Both the position numbers and the translations under genes were made by a program. Below the pieces are notes generated by a model, which saw only the letters and a program-made list of their open reading frames with translations, was not told where the DNA came from and did not search any database. A stretch of DNA of 19,078 nucleotides from Pseudomonadota bacterium (lineage in GTDB: Bacteria; Pseudomonadota; Alphaproteobacteria; Rhizobiales; Xanthobacteraceae): the NCBI GenBank assembly GCA_021779635.1, contig JAJYAH010000038.1:1-19078 (forward strand), given 5' to 3'. Shown piece after piece: positions 8,282-17,168 of this stretch. The number at the start of each line of letters is the position of its first letter. The first letter of the stretch is position 1.

Positions 8282-8764
8282 ATGCGTTGCCCAAGCTGCA
8301 ACAGTCTCGATACACAGGTGAAGGACTCGCGTCCGACCGAGGATTCGGCGGTCATTCGCCGGCGGCGGGTTTGCGTCGCCTGCAATTTCCGCTTCACCAC
8401 CTTTGAGCGGGTGCAGCTGCGCGAACTCACGGTCATCAAGCGCAATGGCCGCAGGGTGCCGTTCGACCGCGACAAGCTGGTGCGCTCGCTGCAGATCAGC
8501 CTGCGCAAGCGGCCGGTCGACCCGGAGCGGGTCGAAAAGATGGTCTCGGCGATCGTGCGCGAACTCGAAAGCGGCGGTGAAGCGGAGATTTCATCGGAAG
8601 CGATCGGCGAGATCGTGATGGAACATCTGCGCCAGCTCGACGACGTCGCCTATGTGCGCTTCGCCTCGGTCTATCGCAATTTTCGTGAAGCCAAAGACTT
8701 TGAAGCCGTGCTCGGCGAACTCTCCGGCGACGACGAGGCGCGGCTGGCGACGCTACGCAAATGA
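8282..8764 (+). CDS. nrdR: transcriptional repressor NrdR
   Basis: NrdR represses ribonucleotide reductase operons by binding NrdR boxes when its ATP-cone is loaded with dATP/ATP. The 160-residue protein has the N-terminal zinc ribbon (Cys3, Cys6, Cys31, Cys34) followed by the ATP-cone at about 49-139 ([33 protein letters not shown]). Length and motif order match the family. Its stop codon overlaps the ribD start by 4 bp (ATGA at 8761-8764), so the two are probably translationally coupled. The neighbour glyA supplies the methylene-folate used for dTMP, which fits a link to DNA precursor supply. I did not find an NrdR box in this window by eye. Confidence 0.97.
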   Translation: MRCPSCNSLDTQVKDSRPTEDSAVIRRRRVCVACNFRFTTFERVQLRELTVIKRNGRRVPFDRDKLVRSLQISLRKRPVDPERVEKMVSAIVRELESGGEAEISSEAIGEIVMEHLRQLDDVAYVRFASVYRNFREAKDFEAVLGELSGDDEARLATLRK

Positions 8765-9912
8765 TCTTCCGCATTCTGGAAGACCAGTACGCGCAGAAGT
8801 CCAGGGTATCGAAAGCTGCCGACCAGCGGTTCATGCAGCTGGCGCTGACGCTCGGGCGGCGCGGGCAGGGACGCACCTGGCCCAATCCTGCGGTCGGCGC
8901 GGTGGTGGTCAAGGACGGCGTTATCGTGGGGCGCGGTTGGACGCAGCCCGGCGGCCGGCCGCACGCCGAACCCGAGGCGCTGGCGCGCGCCGGGGACGCC
9001 GCGCGCGGCGCCACGCTCTATGTGACGCTGGAGCCGTGCTCGCATGTCGGCAAGTCGCCGCCCTGCGCCGACGCCATCATCGCCGCGGGTATCGCGCGGG
9101 TGGTGTCGGCGATCGAGGATCCCAATCCGGAAGTGGCCGGGCAGGGGCACGCGCGGCTTCGCGCCGCCGGCATCACCGTCGATATCGGAGTTGGCGCGAT
9201 CGAAGCCGCGCGCGATCACGCCGGACATTTCCGGCGCATCCGCGACAAGCGTCCGCATGTGATCCTCAAGCTTGCGGTATCGTCGGACGACAAGATTGGT
9301 GGTTCGGGCCGCAAGCCGGTGGCGATTTCAGGCGAAGCCGCGCGGGCACGGGTGCATCTGTTGCGTGCTCAATGCGACGCCATCCTGGTCGGGATCGGCA
9401 CCGTGCGGGCGGACGATCCGCTGCTGACCTGTCGACTGCCCGGCATGGAGGCGCGCTCGCCGGTGCGCGTGGTGCTGGATCGCAGCTTGCGCATTCCCGG
9501 CGCCAGCCGGCTGGTGCATTCGGCACGCGAGACGCCGCTATGGGTGATGACCTCAAGCTTGTCGGAAGCGCCGGCGGCGATGAAGCTCGGCGCTGCGGGA
9601 GCGCAGGTGATACGCGTCGCCACCACGGCGACGACGCCAGGGCTTGATCTCATGGCCGTCCTGCATGCCCTGGCGGACAGGGGCATCACACGACTGCTGG
9701 TGGAAGGCGGCGCGCGCGTGGCGTCATCCTTTGTCGCCGCTGGCCTGGTCGACGAGGTCTGGTTGCTGCGCGGCCCCGATGCTATCGGAGCCGAGGGCGT
9801 CGCTGCCCTGGACGCCCTGCCGCTGACGGCGATCACGGAATCGTCCGCATTCCGCGTTCGTGCTAGCGAACGCCTGCAACAGGACACTCTAACCATCTAC
9901 GAGCGCATCTGA
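8761..9912 (+). CDS. ribD: bifunctional riboflavin deaminase/reductase RibD
   Basis: RibD performs two steps of riboflavin synthesis: deamination of diaminohydroxyphosphoribosylaminopyrimidine, then NADPH-dependent reduction of the ribose. The deaminase domain (about 20-150) has zinc ligands His68, Cys93 and Cys102 and proton shuttle Glu70, in HAEPEAL and [16 protein letters not shown]. The reductase domain (about 165-380) shows [40 protein letters not shown] and [13 protein letters not shown]. At 383 residues it is of normal full length. The N-terminal 20 residues before the first deaminase helix are unusual. A GTG/ATG start further in is possible, but the 4-bp overlap with nrdR favours ATG 8761. 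It overlaps ribE by one base. Confidence 0.97.
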   Translation: MIFRILEDQYAQKSRVSKAADQRFMQLALTLGRRGQGRTWPNPAVGAVVVKDGVIVGRGWTQPGGRPHAEPEALARAGDAARGATLYVTLEPCSHVGKSPPCADAIIAAGIARVVSAIEDPNPEVAGQGHARLRAAGITVDIGVGAIEAARDHAGHFRRIRDKRPHVILKLAVSSDDKIGGSGRKPVAISGEAARARVHLLRAQCDAILVGIGTVRADDPLLTCRLPGMEARSPVRVVLDRSLRIPGASRLVHSARETPLWVMTSSLSEAPAAMKLGAAGAQVIRVATTATTPGLDLMAVLHALADRGITRLLVEGGARVASSFVAAGLVDEVWLLRGPDAIGAEGVAALDALPLTAITESSAFRVRASERLQQDTLTIYERI

Positions 9913-10520
9913 TGTTCACGGGCATAGTCACCGATATCGGCGAGATCGTCGCGCTGACGCCGACGGCGCAGGGCCAGTTGCACCGGTTGCGTATCGCGTG
10001 CCGGTACGACCGCGCGACGATCGCCGATGGCGCCTCGATCGCCTGCAATGGCGTTTGCCTCACCGTGGTGGCGTCCGGCGTCGAGCAGGGCAAAACCTGG
10101 TTCGATGTCGATGCCGCCGCCGAGACGCTGGGCATGACCACGGCGAAGCACTGGACCGTCGGGACCCGGCTCAATCTCGAGCGCGCGCTGAAGATTGGCG
10201 ACGAACTCGGCGGCCATATCGTTGCCGGACATGCCGACGGTGTCGCTGGGATCGTCAAGCGCGACGATCTGCCCGACATGGCGCGGTTTGAGTTGAAGAC
10301 GTCGCGCGACCTGGCGCGCTTCATCGGCGCCAAAGGCTCGGTGACGCTGGATGGCGTGTCGTTGACCGTAAATACCGTGCAAGACGTGCTGTTTTCGGTG
10401 CTGATCATTCCGCACACGCTCAATGTCACGACACTTGGCGGCTGGCGCGCGGGCGGCGAGGTCAATCTCGAGGTCGATTTGATGGCGCGCTATGCCGCAC
10501 GGCTCTCGGAAATGAGATAG
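9912..10520 (+). CDS. ribE: riboflavin synthase alpha subunit
   Basis: Riboflavin synthase dismutates two molecules of 6,7-dimethyl-8-ribityllumazine to riboflavin and a pyrimidinedione, the final step of the pathway. The 202-residue protein begins with the hallmark [12 protein letters not shown]. It carries two homologous lumazine-binding barrels: one at about 1-88 (IADGASIACNGVCLTVV) and one at about 98-187 (VAGHADGVAGIV, AKGSVTLDGVSLTVN). The start overlaps the ribD stop (TGATG), indicating coupled translation. Some genomes use the symbol ribC for this gene. There is no ribBA between it and ribH here, unlike several other bacterial rib operons, so the lumazine sugar precursor must come from a gene elsewhere. 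Confidence 0.97.
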   Translation: MFTGIVTDIGEIVALTPTAQGQLHRLRIACRYDRATIADGASIACNGVCLTVVASGVEQGKTWFDVDAAAETLGMTTAKHWTVGTRLNLERALKIGDELGGHIVAGHADGVAGIVKRDDLPDMARFELKTSRDLARFIGAKGSVTLDGVSLTVNTVQDVLFSVLIIPHTLNVTTLGGWRAGGEVNLEVDLMARYAARLSEMR

Positions 10521-10596
10521 CCGCAGCTCTTGGCATTGGACCCGGCTGCGCCTAAAACGCAGCGCAACTGGCATATAGTTCCGATTGGACATGTAA
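10521..10596 (+). other. 76-nt gap before ribH
   Basis: This is the only sizeable space inside the operon. It holds a small hairpin, CTGCG at 10546-10550 with CGCAG at 10558-10562, and a TATAGT at 10574-10579 without a good partner at -35. An internal promoter is possible but not supported. No FMN riboswitch elements are present. Confidence 0.3.
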
Positions 10597-11088
10597 ATGG
10601 CGGACGCGCGGCGCGCACCATTAAAAGATCAAACCGACATCTCAGGCGCGCGCGCGCTGATCGTCGAGGCGCGGTTCTATGACGACATCCAGGATGCGCT
10701 GCTGGAGGGCGCGGTCACGGAGCTGAAGGCCGCGGGCGTCACCCATGAGGTCATTACGGTCCCCGGCTCGCTGGAAGTTCCGGCAGCGATCGCGATTGCG
10801 CTCGACGCCGCCGAGAGCCTCGGCAAGCCCTACGACGCCGTGATCGCACTGGGCTGCGTGGTGCGGGGCGATACGATACATTTTGAAATTGTTTCGATGG
10901 AATCCTCGCGCGCGCTGATGGACCTTGCGGTGGCGAGACGAATTCCGCTCGGCAACGGCATCATCACCGTCAACACCGACGCGCAGGCATGGGCGCGGGC
11001 GCGCGCCGGCGAACTCAACAAGGGCGGCGACGCCGCGCGCGCGGCGCTGGCGATGCTGCGGATCAAGCGCCGGCTGGCGCGGACCTGA
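10597..11088 (+). CDS. ribH: 6,7-dimethyl-8-ribityllumazine synthase
   Basis: RibH condenses the ribityl-pyrimidine made by the RibD branch with dihydroxybutanone phosphate to give lumazine, the substrate of RibE. The 163-residue protein shows the family motifs in order: [13 protein letters not shown] at the N-terminus, the substrate-contacting [11 protein letters not shown], and the catalytic loop [16 protein letters not shown] with His95. The stretch [16 protein letters not shown] replaces the more usual version ending in ENEEQA, a mild divergence that I recall in other Bradyrhizobium enzymes. Length is that of the icosahedral or pentameric type. nusB starts 3 nt after its stop codon region (ATG 11091), so coupling is likely. 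Confidence 0.96.
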   Translation: MADARRAPLKDQTDISGARALIVEARFYDDIQDALLEGAVTELKAAGVTHEVITVPGSLEVPAAIAIALDAAESLGKPYDAVIALGCVVRGDTIHFEIVSMESSRALMDLAVARRIPLGNGIITVNTDAQAWARARAGELNKGGDAARAALAMLRIKRRLART

Positions 11089-11090
11089 TC

Positions 11091-11606
11091 ATGGCAGACA
11101 GCAAAAAGAACCAGGCCAACAGACCGGCAAAAGGGCCAGACAGGAAGGCCAACCGGCGCGGCGCGGCGCGGCTTGCGGCGGTGCAGGCGCTGTATCAAAT
11201 GGACATCGGCGGTGCGGGCATCAACGACATCTTCGCCGAGTTCGAAAGCCACTGGCTCGGAGGCGAGGTCGAAGGCGACAAATACCTGCCCGCCGAGGCG
11301 GCATTCTTCCGCGACGTCGTATCCGGCGTGGTGCGCGATCAGGCGAAACTCGATCCCTTGATCGACGACGCACTGTCGAAAGGCTGGCCGCTGAAGCGGA
11401 TCGATGCCATCCTGCGCGCGGTGCTGCGCGCCGGCTCCTACGAGCTGGAACACCGCAAGGATGTGCCGGCGCGCGTCGTGGTGTCGGAATATGTCGATGT
11501 CGCGCATGCCTTTGTTGATGGTGACGAGACCGGCATGGTGAACGCGGTGCTCGATCAGATCGCCCGCCAGTTCCGCGCCGACGAGTTTCTGCGAGCGGGC
11601 GGCTGA
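11091..11606 (+). CDS. nusB: transcription antitermination factor NusB
   Basis: NusB binds boxA RNA with NusE (S10) and promotes antitermination of rRNA transcription. The start is ATG 11091, two bases after the ribH stop; the frame is open further upstream inside ribH, which I discount. A basic lead (KKNQANRPAKGPDRKANRRG) precedes the fold, which starts at RGAARLAAVQALYQMD. Later motifs are LKRIDAILRAVLRAGSYEL and VVVSEYVDVAHAF followed by MVNAVLDQIAR, both typical of NusB. It has 171 residues, slightly longer than E. coli NusB (139) because of the basic N-terminus. The association with ribH and thiL is a very common bacterial arrangement. Confidence 0.96.
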   Translation: MADSKKNQANRPAKGPDRKANRRGAARLAAVQALYQMDIGGAGINDIFAEFESHWLGGEVEGDKYLPAEAAFFRDVVSGVVRDQAKLDPLIDDALSKGWPLKRIDAILRAVLRAGSYELEHRKDVPARVVVSEYVDVAHAFVDGDETGMVNAVLDQIARQFRADEFLRAGG

Positions 11607-11607
11607 G

Positions 11608-12624
11608 ATGACGGCCTCCGGTGCAGCGGCATCCGGTGAGGATTCGCTGATCGCGCGCTATTTCCGGCCCATCGCGAACCACCCCGGCGCGTTGGGTCTC
11701 GGCGACGACGCGGCGATCCTGACAGCATCGGGCGACGACGTCGTGGTGACCACGGATGCCATCGTGGAGGGCGTGCATTTTCTATCCGACGACCCGCCGG
11801 ACACGGTCGCGCGCAAGGCGCTTCGGGTGAATCTGTCAGATCTCGCCGCGAAGGGCGCGATCCCGGCGGGGTTTGTGCTGACGCTGGCGTTGCGGGCCGT
11901 CGACGATGCATGGCTGGCGCCGTTCGCGGGCGGGCTCGGCGAGGATGCGGCAACTTATCGCTGCGCGCTGCTGGGCGGCGATACGGTTTCGACGCCGGGG
12001 CCGCTGATGATCTCGATCACGGCGTTCGGGCACGTAGCCCGGGACAAGATGGTGCATCGCAGCGGCGCGAAACCTGGCGACCGCGTCGTGGTGACGGGAA
12101 CAATCGGCGACGCCGCCCTCGGCCTCGATATCCTCCGAGGCGGCGCGGTCGCCACTGATCTCGCCGACGACGCTGCAGCAAGACAGCTGCTGGTCGGTCG
12201 CTATCGGATTCCACAGCCGCGCACGGCGCTGGCGAAGGCGGTTCGCGATCATGCCAGTGCGGCGATGGATGTGTCCGATGGCCTTGCGGGGGATCTTGCC
12301 AAGCTGTGCGATGCATCCGGCGTCTCCGCCGCCATCGATGCGCCGAGCGTGCCCCTGTCGGCTTCCGCTGCAAAGCTATTGGCGCGCCGCATTGTTGGCA
12401 TCGAGGCCATCGTCGCGGGCGGCGATGATTACGAGATCTTGTGCACGATCCCGGAGGATCGCTTTGAGGCGTTCGCGCAAGAAGCGCGGCTCGCCGCGGT
12501 GGCCGTGACCTCGATCGGCACCGTCATCGCCGGGACTTCCGTTCCGAGGTTCTTGGACGCGCAGGGCAGCGCGATCGCATTGCCGCGGCTCTCCTATAGC
12601 CATTTCCAGGATTTCGGAGTGTAG
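11608..12624 (+). CDS. thiL: thiamine-monophosphate kinase
   Basis: ThiL phosphorylates thiamine monophosphate with ATP to thiamine diphosphate, the active cofactor. The 338-residue protein shows the motifs of the PurM/ThiL superfamily in order: LGDDAAIL (Asp33, Asp34), VVVTTDAIVEGVHFL, VNLSDLAAKGAIP, ALLGGDTVSTPG, the central GDRVVVTGTIGDAALGL, AAMDVSDGLAGDLAKLC and GGDDYEILCTI. The acidic residues bind the Mg2+ ions that hold ATP and substrate. ATG 11608 lies one base after the nusB stop codon. It is the last gene of the operon, and a terminator follows 110 nt downstream. No TPP riboswitch is visible; expression probably depends on the operon promoter. Confidence 0.97.
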   Translation: MTASGAAASGEDSLIARYFRPIANHPGALGLGDDAAILTASGDDVVVTTDAIVEGVHFLSDDPPDTVARKALRVNLSDLAAKGAIPAGFVLTLALRAVDDAWLAPFAGGLGEDAATYRCALLGGDTVSTPGPLMISITAFGHVARDKMVHRSGAKPGDRVVVTGTIGDAALGLDILRGGAVATDLADDAAARQLLVGRYRIPQPRTALAKAVRDHASAAMDVSDGLAGDLAKLCDASGVSAAIDAPSVPLSASAAKLLARRIVGIEAIVAGGDDYEILCTIPEDRFEAFAQEARLAAVAVTSIGTVIAGTSVPRFLDAQGSAIALPRLSYSHFQDFGV

Positions 12625-12734
12625 GATTTTCGTGAAAAGCGCCGGTTTCAATGCAAATACCTGCCGAAATCGACCATTTACAGCCTTGGCAGCGTTGCAC
12701 CCGGGAAGCGATTTTGGCATGGTCCCGCCGATTT

Positions 12735-12770
12735 GAGGCCGCCCTTCTGGGCAGGGCAGGCCTCCTTTTT
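12735..12770 (+). terminator. rho-independent terminator after thiL
   Basis: GAGGCC at 12735-12740 pairs with GGCCTC at 12759-12764, with an inner stem GCCC (12741-12744) and GGGC (12749-12752). It is followed by CTTTTT up to 12770. It ends the glyA-thiL operon. The rest of the 207-bp gap 12625-12831 should contain the hppA promoter (12771-12831), but I see no convincing boxes. Confidence 0.75.
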
Positions 12771-12831
12771 ATGCGTCCGCCGCGTCTTGCGGTGAAGGCG
12801 TGGGGCTACATCAGGATCTGAGGCAAATTCA

Positions 12832-14973
12832 ATGACAGCATTATGGGTGATTGTGCTCTGCGGAGCGCTTTCCATCGTTTACGCCATCTGGGCAACGGCA
12901 TCGGTTTTAAACGCGGACGCCGGCAATCCGCGGATGCAGGAAATAGCGGCGGCGGTTCGCGAAGGCGCGCAGGCCTATCTCAAACGCCAGTATATGACGA
13001 TCGGTCTAGTCGGTATCGTAATTTTTGCGCTGCTGGCCTACTTCCTCGGCATGCTGGTCGCGGCGGGCTTCCTGATCGGCGCGGTGCTGTCGGGTGCTGC
13101 CGGCTTCATCGGCATGAACGTTTCGGTGCGCGCCAATGTGCGCACCGCGCAGGCGGCGACGAAGTCGCTGGCCGGCGGACTTGAACTCGCTTTCAAGGCC
13201 GGCGCCATTACCGGCATGCTGGTTGCCGGGCTCGCCTTGCTCGGCGTCACGATCTACTTCGCCTATCTCACGCATTATCTGGGGTTGAAAGCCAACGACC
13301 GCACCGTGGTTGATGCGCTGGTGGCGCTCGGCTTCGGCGCGTCGCTGATTTCGATCTTCGCGCGTCTCGGCGGCGGTATCTTCACCAAGGGCGCCGACGT
13401 CGGCGGCGATCTCGTCGGCAAGGTCGAGGCCGGCATTCCCGAGGACGATCCGCGCAACCCGGCCACCATCGCCGACAACGTCGGCGACAACGTTGGCGAT
13501 TGCGCCGGTATGGCCGCCGACCTGTTCGAGACCTATGCGGTGACCGCGGTCGCCACCATGGTACTTGCTGCGATCTTCTTTGCGACCTCGCCGCTGCTGG
13601 TGAACATGATGACGCTGCCGCTCGCCATTGGTGGCGTCTGCATCATCACCTCGATCATCGGTACCTTTTTCGTCAAGCTCGGCGCCAACCAGTCGATCAT
13701 GGGCGCGCTGTACAAGGGCCTGATCGCAACCGGTGTGCTGTCGCTGATCGGCGTCGCCGGCGCGATCCACTGGCTGGTCGGCTTTGGCCCGCTGGAAGGC
13801 GTTAAATATACCGGCATGGCGCTGTTCGAATGCGGCATTGTCGGGCTCGTCGTCACCGGGCTGATCATCTGGATCACCGAATACTACACCGGCACCGAAT
13901 ATCGCCCGGTGAAGTCGATCGCAGCCTCGTCGGTGACCGGTCACGGCACCAACGTGATCCAGGGTCTGGCGATCTCGATGGAAGCCACCGCCGGTCCGGC
14001 GCTGGTGATCATCGCCGGCATTCTCGTCACCTACAGCCTCGCCGGTCTGTTCGGCATCGCCATCGCCACCACGACGATGCTGGCGCTGGCCGGCATGATC
14101 GTGGCGCTCGACGCCTTCGGTCCGGTCACCGACAATGCCGGCGGCATTGCCGAAATGGCCGGCCTGCCTAAGGAAGTCCGGAAGGCCACCGACGCGCTCG
14201 ACGCGGTCGGCAACACCACCAAGGCGGTCACCAAGGGCTATGCGATCGGCTCTGCCGGCCTCGGCGCGCTGGTGCTGTTCGCAGCCTACAATGAAGACCT
14301 CAAATTCTTCATCGCCGACGCCGCCCACCACGCATACTTCAAGGGCGTCGATCCCAACTTCTCGCTGAACAACCCTTACGTCGTGGTTGGCCTGTTGTTC
14401 GGCGGCCTGTTGCCCTACCTGTTCGGCGCGATGGGCATGACGGCGGTCGGCCGTGCGGCCGGCGCAATCGTCGAAGAAGTGCGGCGTCAGTTCCGCGAAA
14501 AGCCGGGCATCATGCAGGGCACCGACAAGCCGGATTACGGCAAGGCGGTCGATCTGCTGACCAAGGCGGCGATCAAGGAAATGATCATCCCGTCGCTGTT
14601 GCCGGTGCTGTCGCCGATCTTTGTCTACTTTGCGATTTTCGTGATCGCGGGTGGCGTCGGCGGCGATGCTGCCGCGGTTGCTGGAGCCAAGTCGGCGGCA
14701 TTCTCGGCGGTTGGCGCGATGCTGCTCGGCGTGATCGTCACCGGTCTGTTCGTCGCGATATCGATGACCTCGGGCGGCGGCGCATGGGACAACGCCAAGA
14801 AGTACATCGAGGATGGCCACTATGGCGGCAAGGGCTCCGACGCCCACAAGGCCGCGGTGACAGGCGATACCGTCGGCGATCCCTACAAGGATACGGCGGG
14901 TCCTGCGATCAACCCGATGATCAAGATCACCAACATCGTTGCGTTACTGCTGCTGGCGATCCTGGCGCACTGA
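12832..14973 (+). CDS. hppA: K+-independent H+-translocating pyrophosphatase
   Basis: This membrane pump couples hydrolysis of pyrophosphate to proton export or vacuolar-type transport. The 713-residue protein is full length, with the roughly 16 membrane helices of the family. The substrate-binding loop [20 protein letters not shown] at about 192-211 and the following [20 protein letters not shown] carry the Mg-PPi ligands. Near the end, [18 protein letters not shown] is the third conserved acidic loop. The motif [14 protein letters not shown] has Lys464 and Thr467 at the positions that separate the two subfamilies; Lys there is known to replace K+, so the enzyme should be K+-independent and proton-pumping. 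GAGG lies 8 nt before ATG 12832. It is monocistronic, with terminators on both sides. Confidence 0.98.
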   Translation: MTALWVIVLCGALSIVYAIWATASVLNADAGNPRMQEIAAAVREGAQAYLKRQYMTIGLVGIVIFALLAYFLGMLVAAGFLIGAVLSGAAGFIGMNVSVRANVRTAQAATKSLAGGLELAFKAGAITGMLVAGLALLGVTIYFAYLTHYLGLKANDRTVVDALVALGFGASLISIFARLGGGIFTKGADVGGDLVGKVEAGIPEDDPRNPATIADNVGDNVGDCAGMAADLFETYAVTAVATMVLAAIFFATSPLLVNMMTLPLAIGGVCIITSIIGTFFVKLGANQSIMGALYKGLIATGVLSLIGVAGAIHWLVGFGPLEGVKYTGMALFECGIVGLVVTGLIIWITEYYTGTEYRPVKSIAASSVTGHGTNVIQGLAISMEATAGPALVIIAGILVTYSLAGLFGIAIATTTMLALAGMIVALDAFGPVTDNAGGIAEMAGLPKEVRKATDALDAVGNTTKAVTKGYAIGSAGLGALVLFAAYNEDLKFFIADAAHHAYFKGVDPNFSLNNPYVVVGLLFGGLLPYLFGAMGMTAVGRAAGAIVEEVRRQFREKPGIMQGTDKPDYGKAVDLLTKAAIKEMIIPSLLPVLSPIFVYFAIFVIAGGVGGDAAAVAGAKSAAFSAVGAMLLGVIVTGLFVAISMTSGGGAWDNAKKYIEDGHYGGKGSDAHKAAVTGDTVGDPYKDTAGPAINPMIKITNIVALLLLAILAH

Positions 14974-14996
14974 GTAAGCGGCGATACCTGATCGAG

Positions 14997-15030
14997 AAAA
15001 ACCCCGCGGTGCGACCCGCGGGGTTTTTTT
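14997..15030. terminator. bidirectional terminator between hppA and bamE
   Basis: AAAAACCCCGCGG (14997-15009) pairs perfectly with CCGCGGGG plus T residues (15016-15030), with a 6-nt loop. A T-run follows on the plus strand, and the A-run gives a T-run on the minus strand. It therefore suits both hppA (ending 14973) and the convergent bamE (ending 15068). Confidence 0.93.
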
Positions 15031-15067
15031 CATAGCCTCGTCACCGTGCAGTCGGCGCGATCTCGGC

Positions 15068-15556
15068 CTAGTGGAAGGAGGGCACCAGCTTGAACAGCGG
15101 CGTAAGGTAGTTGAGTTCCTGGCCGGATGTCGGCGTGGTCCGGCTGATGAAGTCGAAGATCCTGCCATCCTGCAGCCCGTAATTGGCAAGCCGCTGTACC
15201 TGTCGGTTCTGGTCGAAATAGATCGCGATCACCCGCTGGTCGACGACCCGCTGGTTCATGAAAGCGATCGGCCGCTCGGAGCGCTGCGAGATGTAATAGA
15301 AAACCTCACCGTTGAGGGTCGCGACCGTGGAGGGTGTTCCCATCACGATCAGCACCTGGTCCTGGCTCGCGCCGATGGGAATTTGCTCAAGCGCGCCTGG
15401 CGGCAGGATGTAGCCCTTCTGAAACTGTTCGCCGGTACAGCCGGCGAGCACGGCACAGACAAGGGCAATGGCGGCGGCCGAACGCATGCCGCGCCAGCGC
15501 GCAGCCAAGCCACGCCGAGAGCGCACGCGTGAGCAAGTCGGGCTCGCCTCATTCAT
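15068..15556 (-). CDS. bamE: outer membrane assembly lipoprotein BamE
   Basis: BamE is a small lipoprotein of the BAM complex, which inserts beta-barrel proteins into the outer membrane. With the ATG at 15556 the product is 162 residues. A basic lead precedes the hydrophobic segment AAAIALVCAVLAGC, a lipobox with acylated Cys40. The SmpA/OmlA domain follows: GALEQIPIGASQDQVLIVMG, TLNGEVFYYIS, RVIAIYFDQNRQVQRLANYG. The long positively charged N-terminus is unusual for a lipoprotein; ATG 15487 (MRSAAAIALV) would give a classic signal peptide but has no ribosome site. An upstream ATG at 15586 is also in frame. It is divergent from the cytochrome bc1 chaperone gene and shares the terminator with hppA. 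Confidence 0.92.
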   Translation of the reverse strand: MNEASPTCSRVRSRRGLAARWRGMRSAAAIALVCAVLAGCTGEQFQKGYILPPGALEQIPIGASQDQVLIVMGTPSTVATLNGEVFYYISQRSERPIAFMNQRVVDQRVIAIYFDQNRQVQRLANYGLQDGRIFDFISRTTPTSGQELNYLTPLFKLVPSFH

Positions 15557-15678
15557 TGCGGAACCGGTCCTATCCCCTTGCATCATACGAGGCGTTGACG
15601 TACCGGGCAGCACGTCGGAGTGCAATAGGCGCCGGCCCCCAATAGGCAAACCTTTGGGGCTCGCTTGCGGAACCCACA
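15557..15678. promoter_or_regulatory. divergent promoter region, bamE and bc1 chaperone
   Basis: This 122-bp gap must drive both genes. On the minus strand TTGCCT (15649-15644) and TATTGC (15627-15622) with a 16-bp spacer form a candidate bamE promoter. On the plus strand TTGACG (15595-15600) is a good -35 box, but no good -10 follows at 16-18 bp. Neither assignment is strong. Confidence 0.35.
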
Positions 15679-16212
15679 ATGCTTTGGCCGTTCAATCACT
15701 TCAGGAAACCCCGGGTACCCCCGCGCGGCACCATTGAGGTCATCTATGGCATGATCGTGACGCAAGCGCGAGAACCGCTGTTTTATCGGGACTTTGGCGT
15801 GCCGGATACGGTTAACGGTCGTTTTGATCTGCTGGTGCTGCATTTATGGATGGTATTACGCCGGCTGAAACCGATGGCGGGCGGAGCTGGCTTCGCCCAG
15901 ACCCTGTTCGATCGCTTCTGCGACGATATGGATGCCAATTTGCGCGAGATGGGTGTCGGTGATCTCACCGTCCCGAAGCGAATGCAGGCCTTCGGGGAGG
16001 CTTTCTATGGACGCGCGGCGGCCTACGATCTCGCCTTGGCGGCTGGCGAGGAGCCGTTGGCGCAAGCGTTGTGCAAGAATATCTTGAACGGCGAGGGAAT
16101 CGAAAACGCGCGGCGGCTTGCTGTCTACGCGGAGGCCGCGATCGCGGCCCTGGCCGGATCGGACGAGGCGAGCTTGCAGAGCGCATCGTGGAGATTTCCC
16201 TCACCGGCCTGA
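15679..16212 (+). CDS. ubiquinol-cytochrome c chaperone (CBP3-like)
   Basis: Members of this family (Ubiq_cyt_C_chap, formerly UPF0174; homologues of mitochondrial Cbp3) help assemble the cytochrome bc1 complex, probably by handling newly made cytochrome b. The 177-residue protein fits the family in length. It shows the typical pattern: IEVIYGMIVTQAREPLFYRD near the N-terminus, RFDLLVLHLWMVLRRLK, FDRFCDDMDANLREMGVGDL, then VPKRMQAFGEAFYGRAAAYD. It has no signal peptide, so it acts on the cytoplasmic face. ATG 15679 opens the frame and no strong ribosome site is visible. The DUF177 gene starts 23 nt downstream, so the two are probably co-transcribed. Identity is good; the exact mechanism in bacteria is inferred from mitochondria. 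Confidence 0.9.
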   Translation: MLWPFNHFRKPRVPPRGTIEVIYGMIVTQAREPLFYRDFGVPDTVNGRFDLLVLHLWMVLRRLKPMAGGAGFAQTLFDRFCDDMDANLREMGVGDLTVPKRMQAFGEAFYGRAAAYDLALAAGEEPLAQALCKNILNGEGIENARRLAVYAEAAIAALAGSDEASLQSASWRFPSPA

Positions 16213-16235
16213 TCGGGCCACGGCAGCGAGCAGCA

Positions 16236-16826
16236 ATGAACAGAACAAAGAGCATGACAAACGGCGCCGATCCCTGGAGCGTTCCGGTTATCGTGGCGCA
16301 AATACCGGAGACTGGATTGCATCGCGAAATCGAAGCGGGCCAGGCCGCGCGCGACGCAATGGCTGACATCGCGGGCTTGCGCGAAATTCCGTCGGCCAGC
16401 GCCTCGTTCGATCTAACGCTCAAAAAGGAAGGCCGCGTCCATGTCGCAGGCCGGGTCCGGGCTCGGATCGGGCAGACCTGCGTCGTCTCGCTCGATCCGA
16501 TCGAGAACGATATCGACGAAGCGATTGATCTGATTTTCGCGCCTCCGGAACAAATTCCCGAACTGGCCGACCTGGTCGACGAGGCGGCCGAAAGCGATAC
16601 CGAAATTCCGGATCCGCCGGAGCCGATTGTAAATGGCGTCATCGATCTTGGCCGGCTGGCGACCGATGCGCTGTTCCTGGGGATCGATCCTTACCCGCGC
16701 AAGACGGATGCGGCTTTCGAGCCGATCGTTGAAGCCGCTGATCCCGAAGACCATCCGTTTGCCGCGCTGAAGGCCTTGCAGCCCGGCACAAAGCCGAGCG
16801 CTCCGAAGAAGCCTAAAAGCCGCTGA
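16236..16826 (+). CDS. DUF177/YceD family protein, 196 aa
   Basis: YceD/DUF177 proteins are found next to rpmF and plsX in many bacteria and have been linked to 23S rRNA processing or ribosome assembly. The alphaproteobacterial members are longer. This one starts at ATG 16236; ATG 16254 (MTNGADPW) is equally possible, and neither has a strong ribosome site. The frame opens earlier (16071), but that part overlaps the upstream gene. Visible family features are WSVPVIVAQIPETGLHREIE, LKKEGRVHVAGRVRARIGQTCVVSLDPIEN and the acidic middle, then VNGVIDLGRLATDALFLGIDPYPRK. The C-terminus is Lys/Pro-rich. The classic rpmF gene is absent between it and plsX. Confidence 0.88.
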   Translation: MNRTKSMTNGADPWSVPVIVAQIPETGLHREIEAGQAARDAMADIAGLREIPSASASFDLTLKKEGRVHVAGRVRARIGQTCVVSLDPIENDIDEAIDLIFAPPEQIPELADLVDEAAESDTEIPDPPEPIVNGVIDLGRLATDALFLGIDPYPRKTDAAFEPIVEAADPEDHPFAALKALQPGTKPSAPKKPKSR

Positions 16827-17168
16827 AGATCCGCTAAAGGTCCGTTGAACAGTCGCGGAAAGCCGCTGGCAGTGGGCCGAGGGACCGTTCCGCCAGCGCG
16901 TTGCAGCAAATATGGCTGTGTAACAGGTGTCGAAATTCAGTTTAAGTCGTTGAATTATTGGTATTTATCTTCATGGGCTGATTCCGTCTCGCGGCAGTTC
17001 GGCATCCAAAAGGAGGCGGTCAAGAGGTTGTGTCGGGACGAGGAAACGCTATTGTCGCGGCCCGGCCGGGGCGCAGCTTCGCGCTTCGCCGAACCGCTAT
17101 TCACGGCGATTTCCAGTCCGCGGCCGAGCGCTTCAAGACCGCACAAAGATCAGGTTTCCGGGACGTTC
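16827..17168 (+). other. 342-nt gap upstream of plsX
   Basis: The gap has an AT-rich island at about 16935-16977 inside GC-rich DNA, containing TTTAAG (16941) and TTGAAT (16950), a plausible promoter zone without a clear -10 box. A frame continuous with plsX stays open back to 16845. Its translation lacks family resemblance, and I treat it as non-coding leader. No rpmF or other small gene is visible on either strand. Confidence 0.4.

Noticed and set aside
13006..14847. Minus-strand 613-codon frame opposite hppA
   Set aside because: It is long only because GC-rich hppA codons avoid stops on the opposite strand; there is no start signal or family motif.
16845..17168. N-terminal extension of PlsX by 108 residues
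   Set aside because: PlsX proteins begin at the [18 protein letters not shown] start; the extension has no similarity that I recognise and includes the AT-rich probable promoter island.
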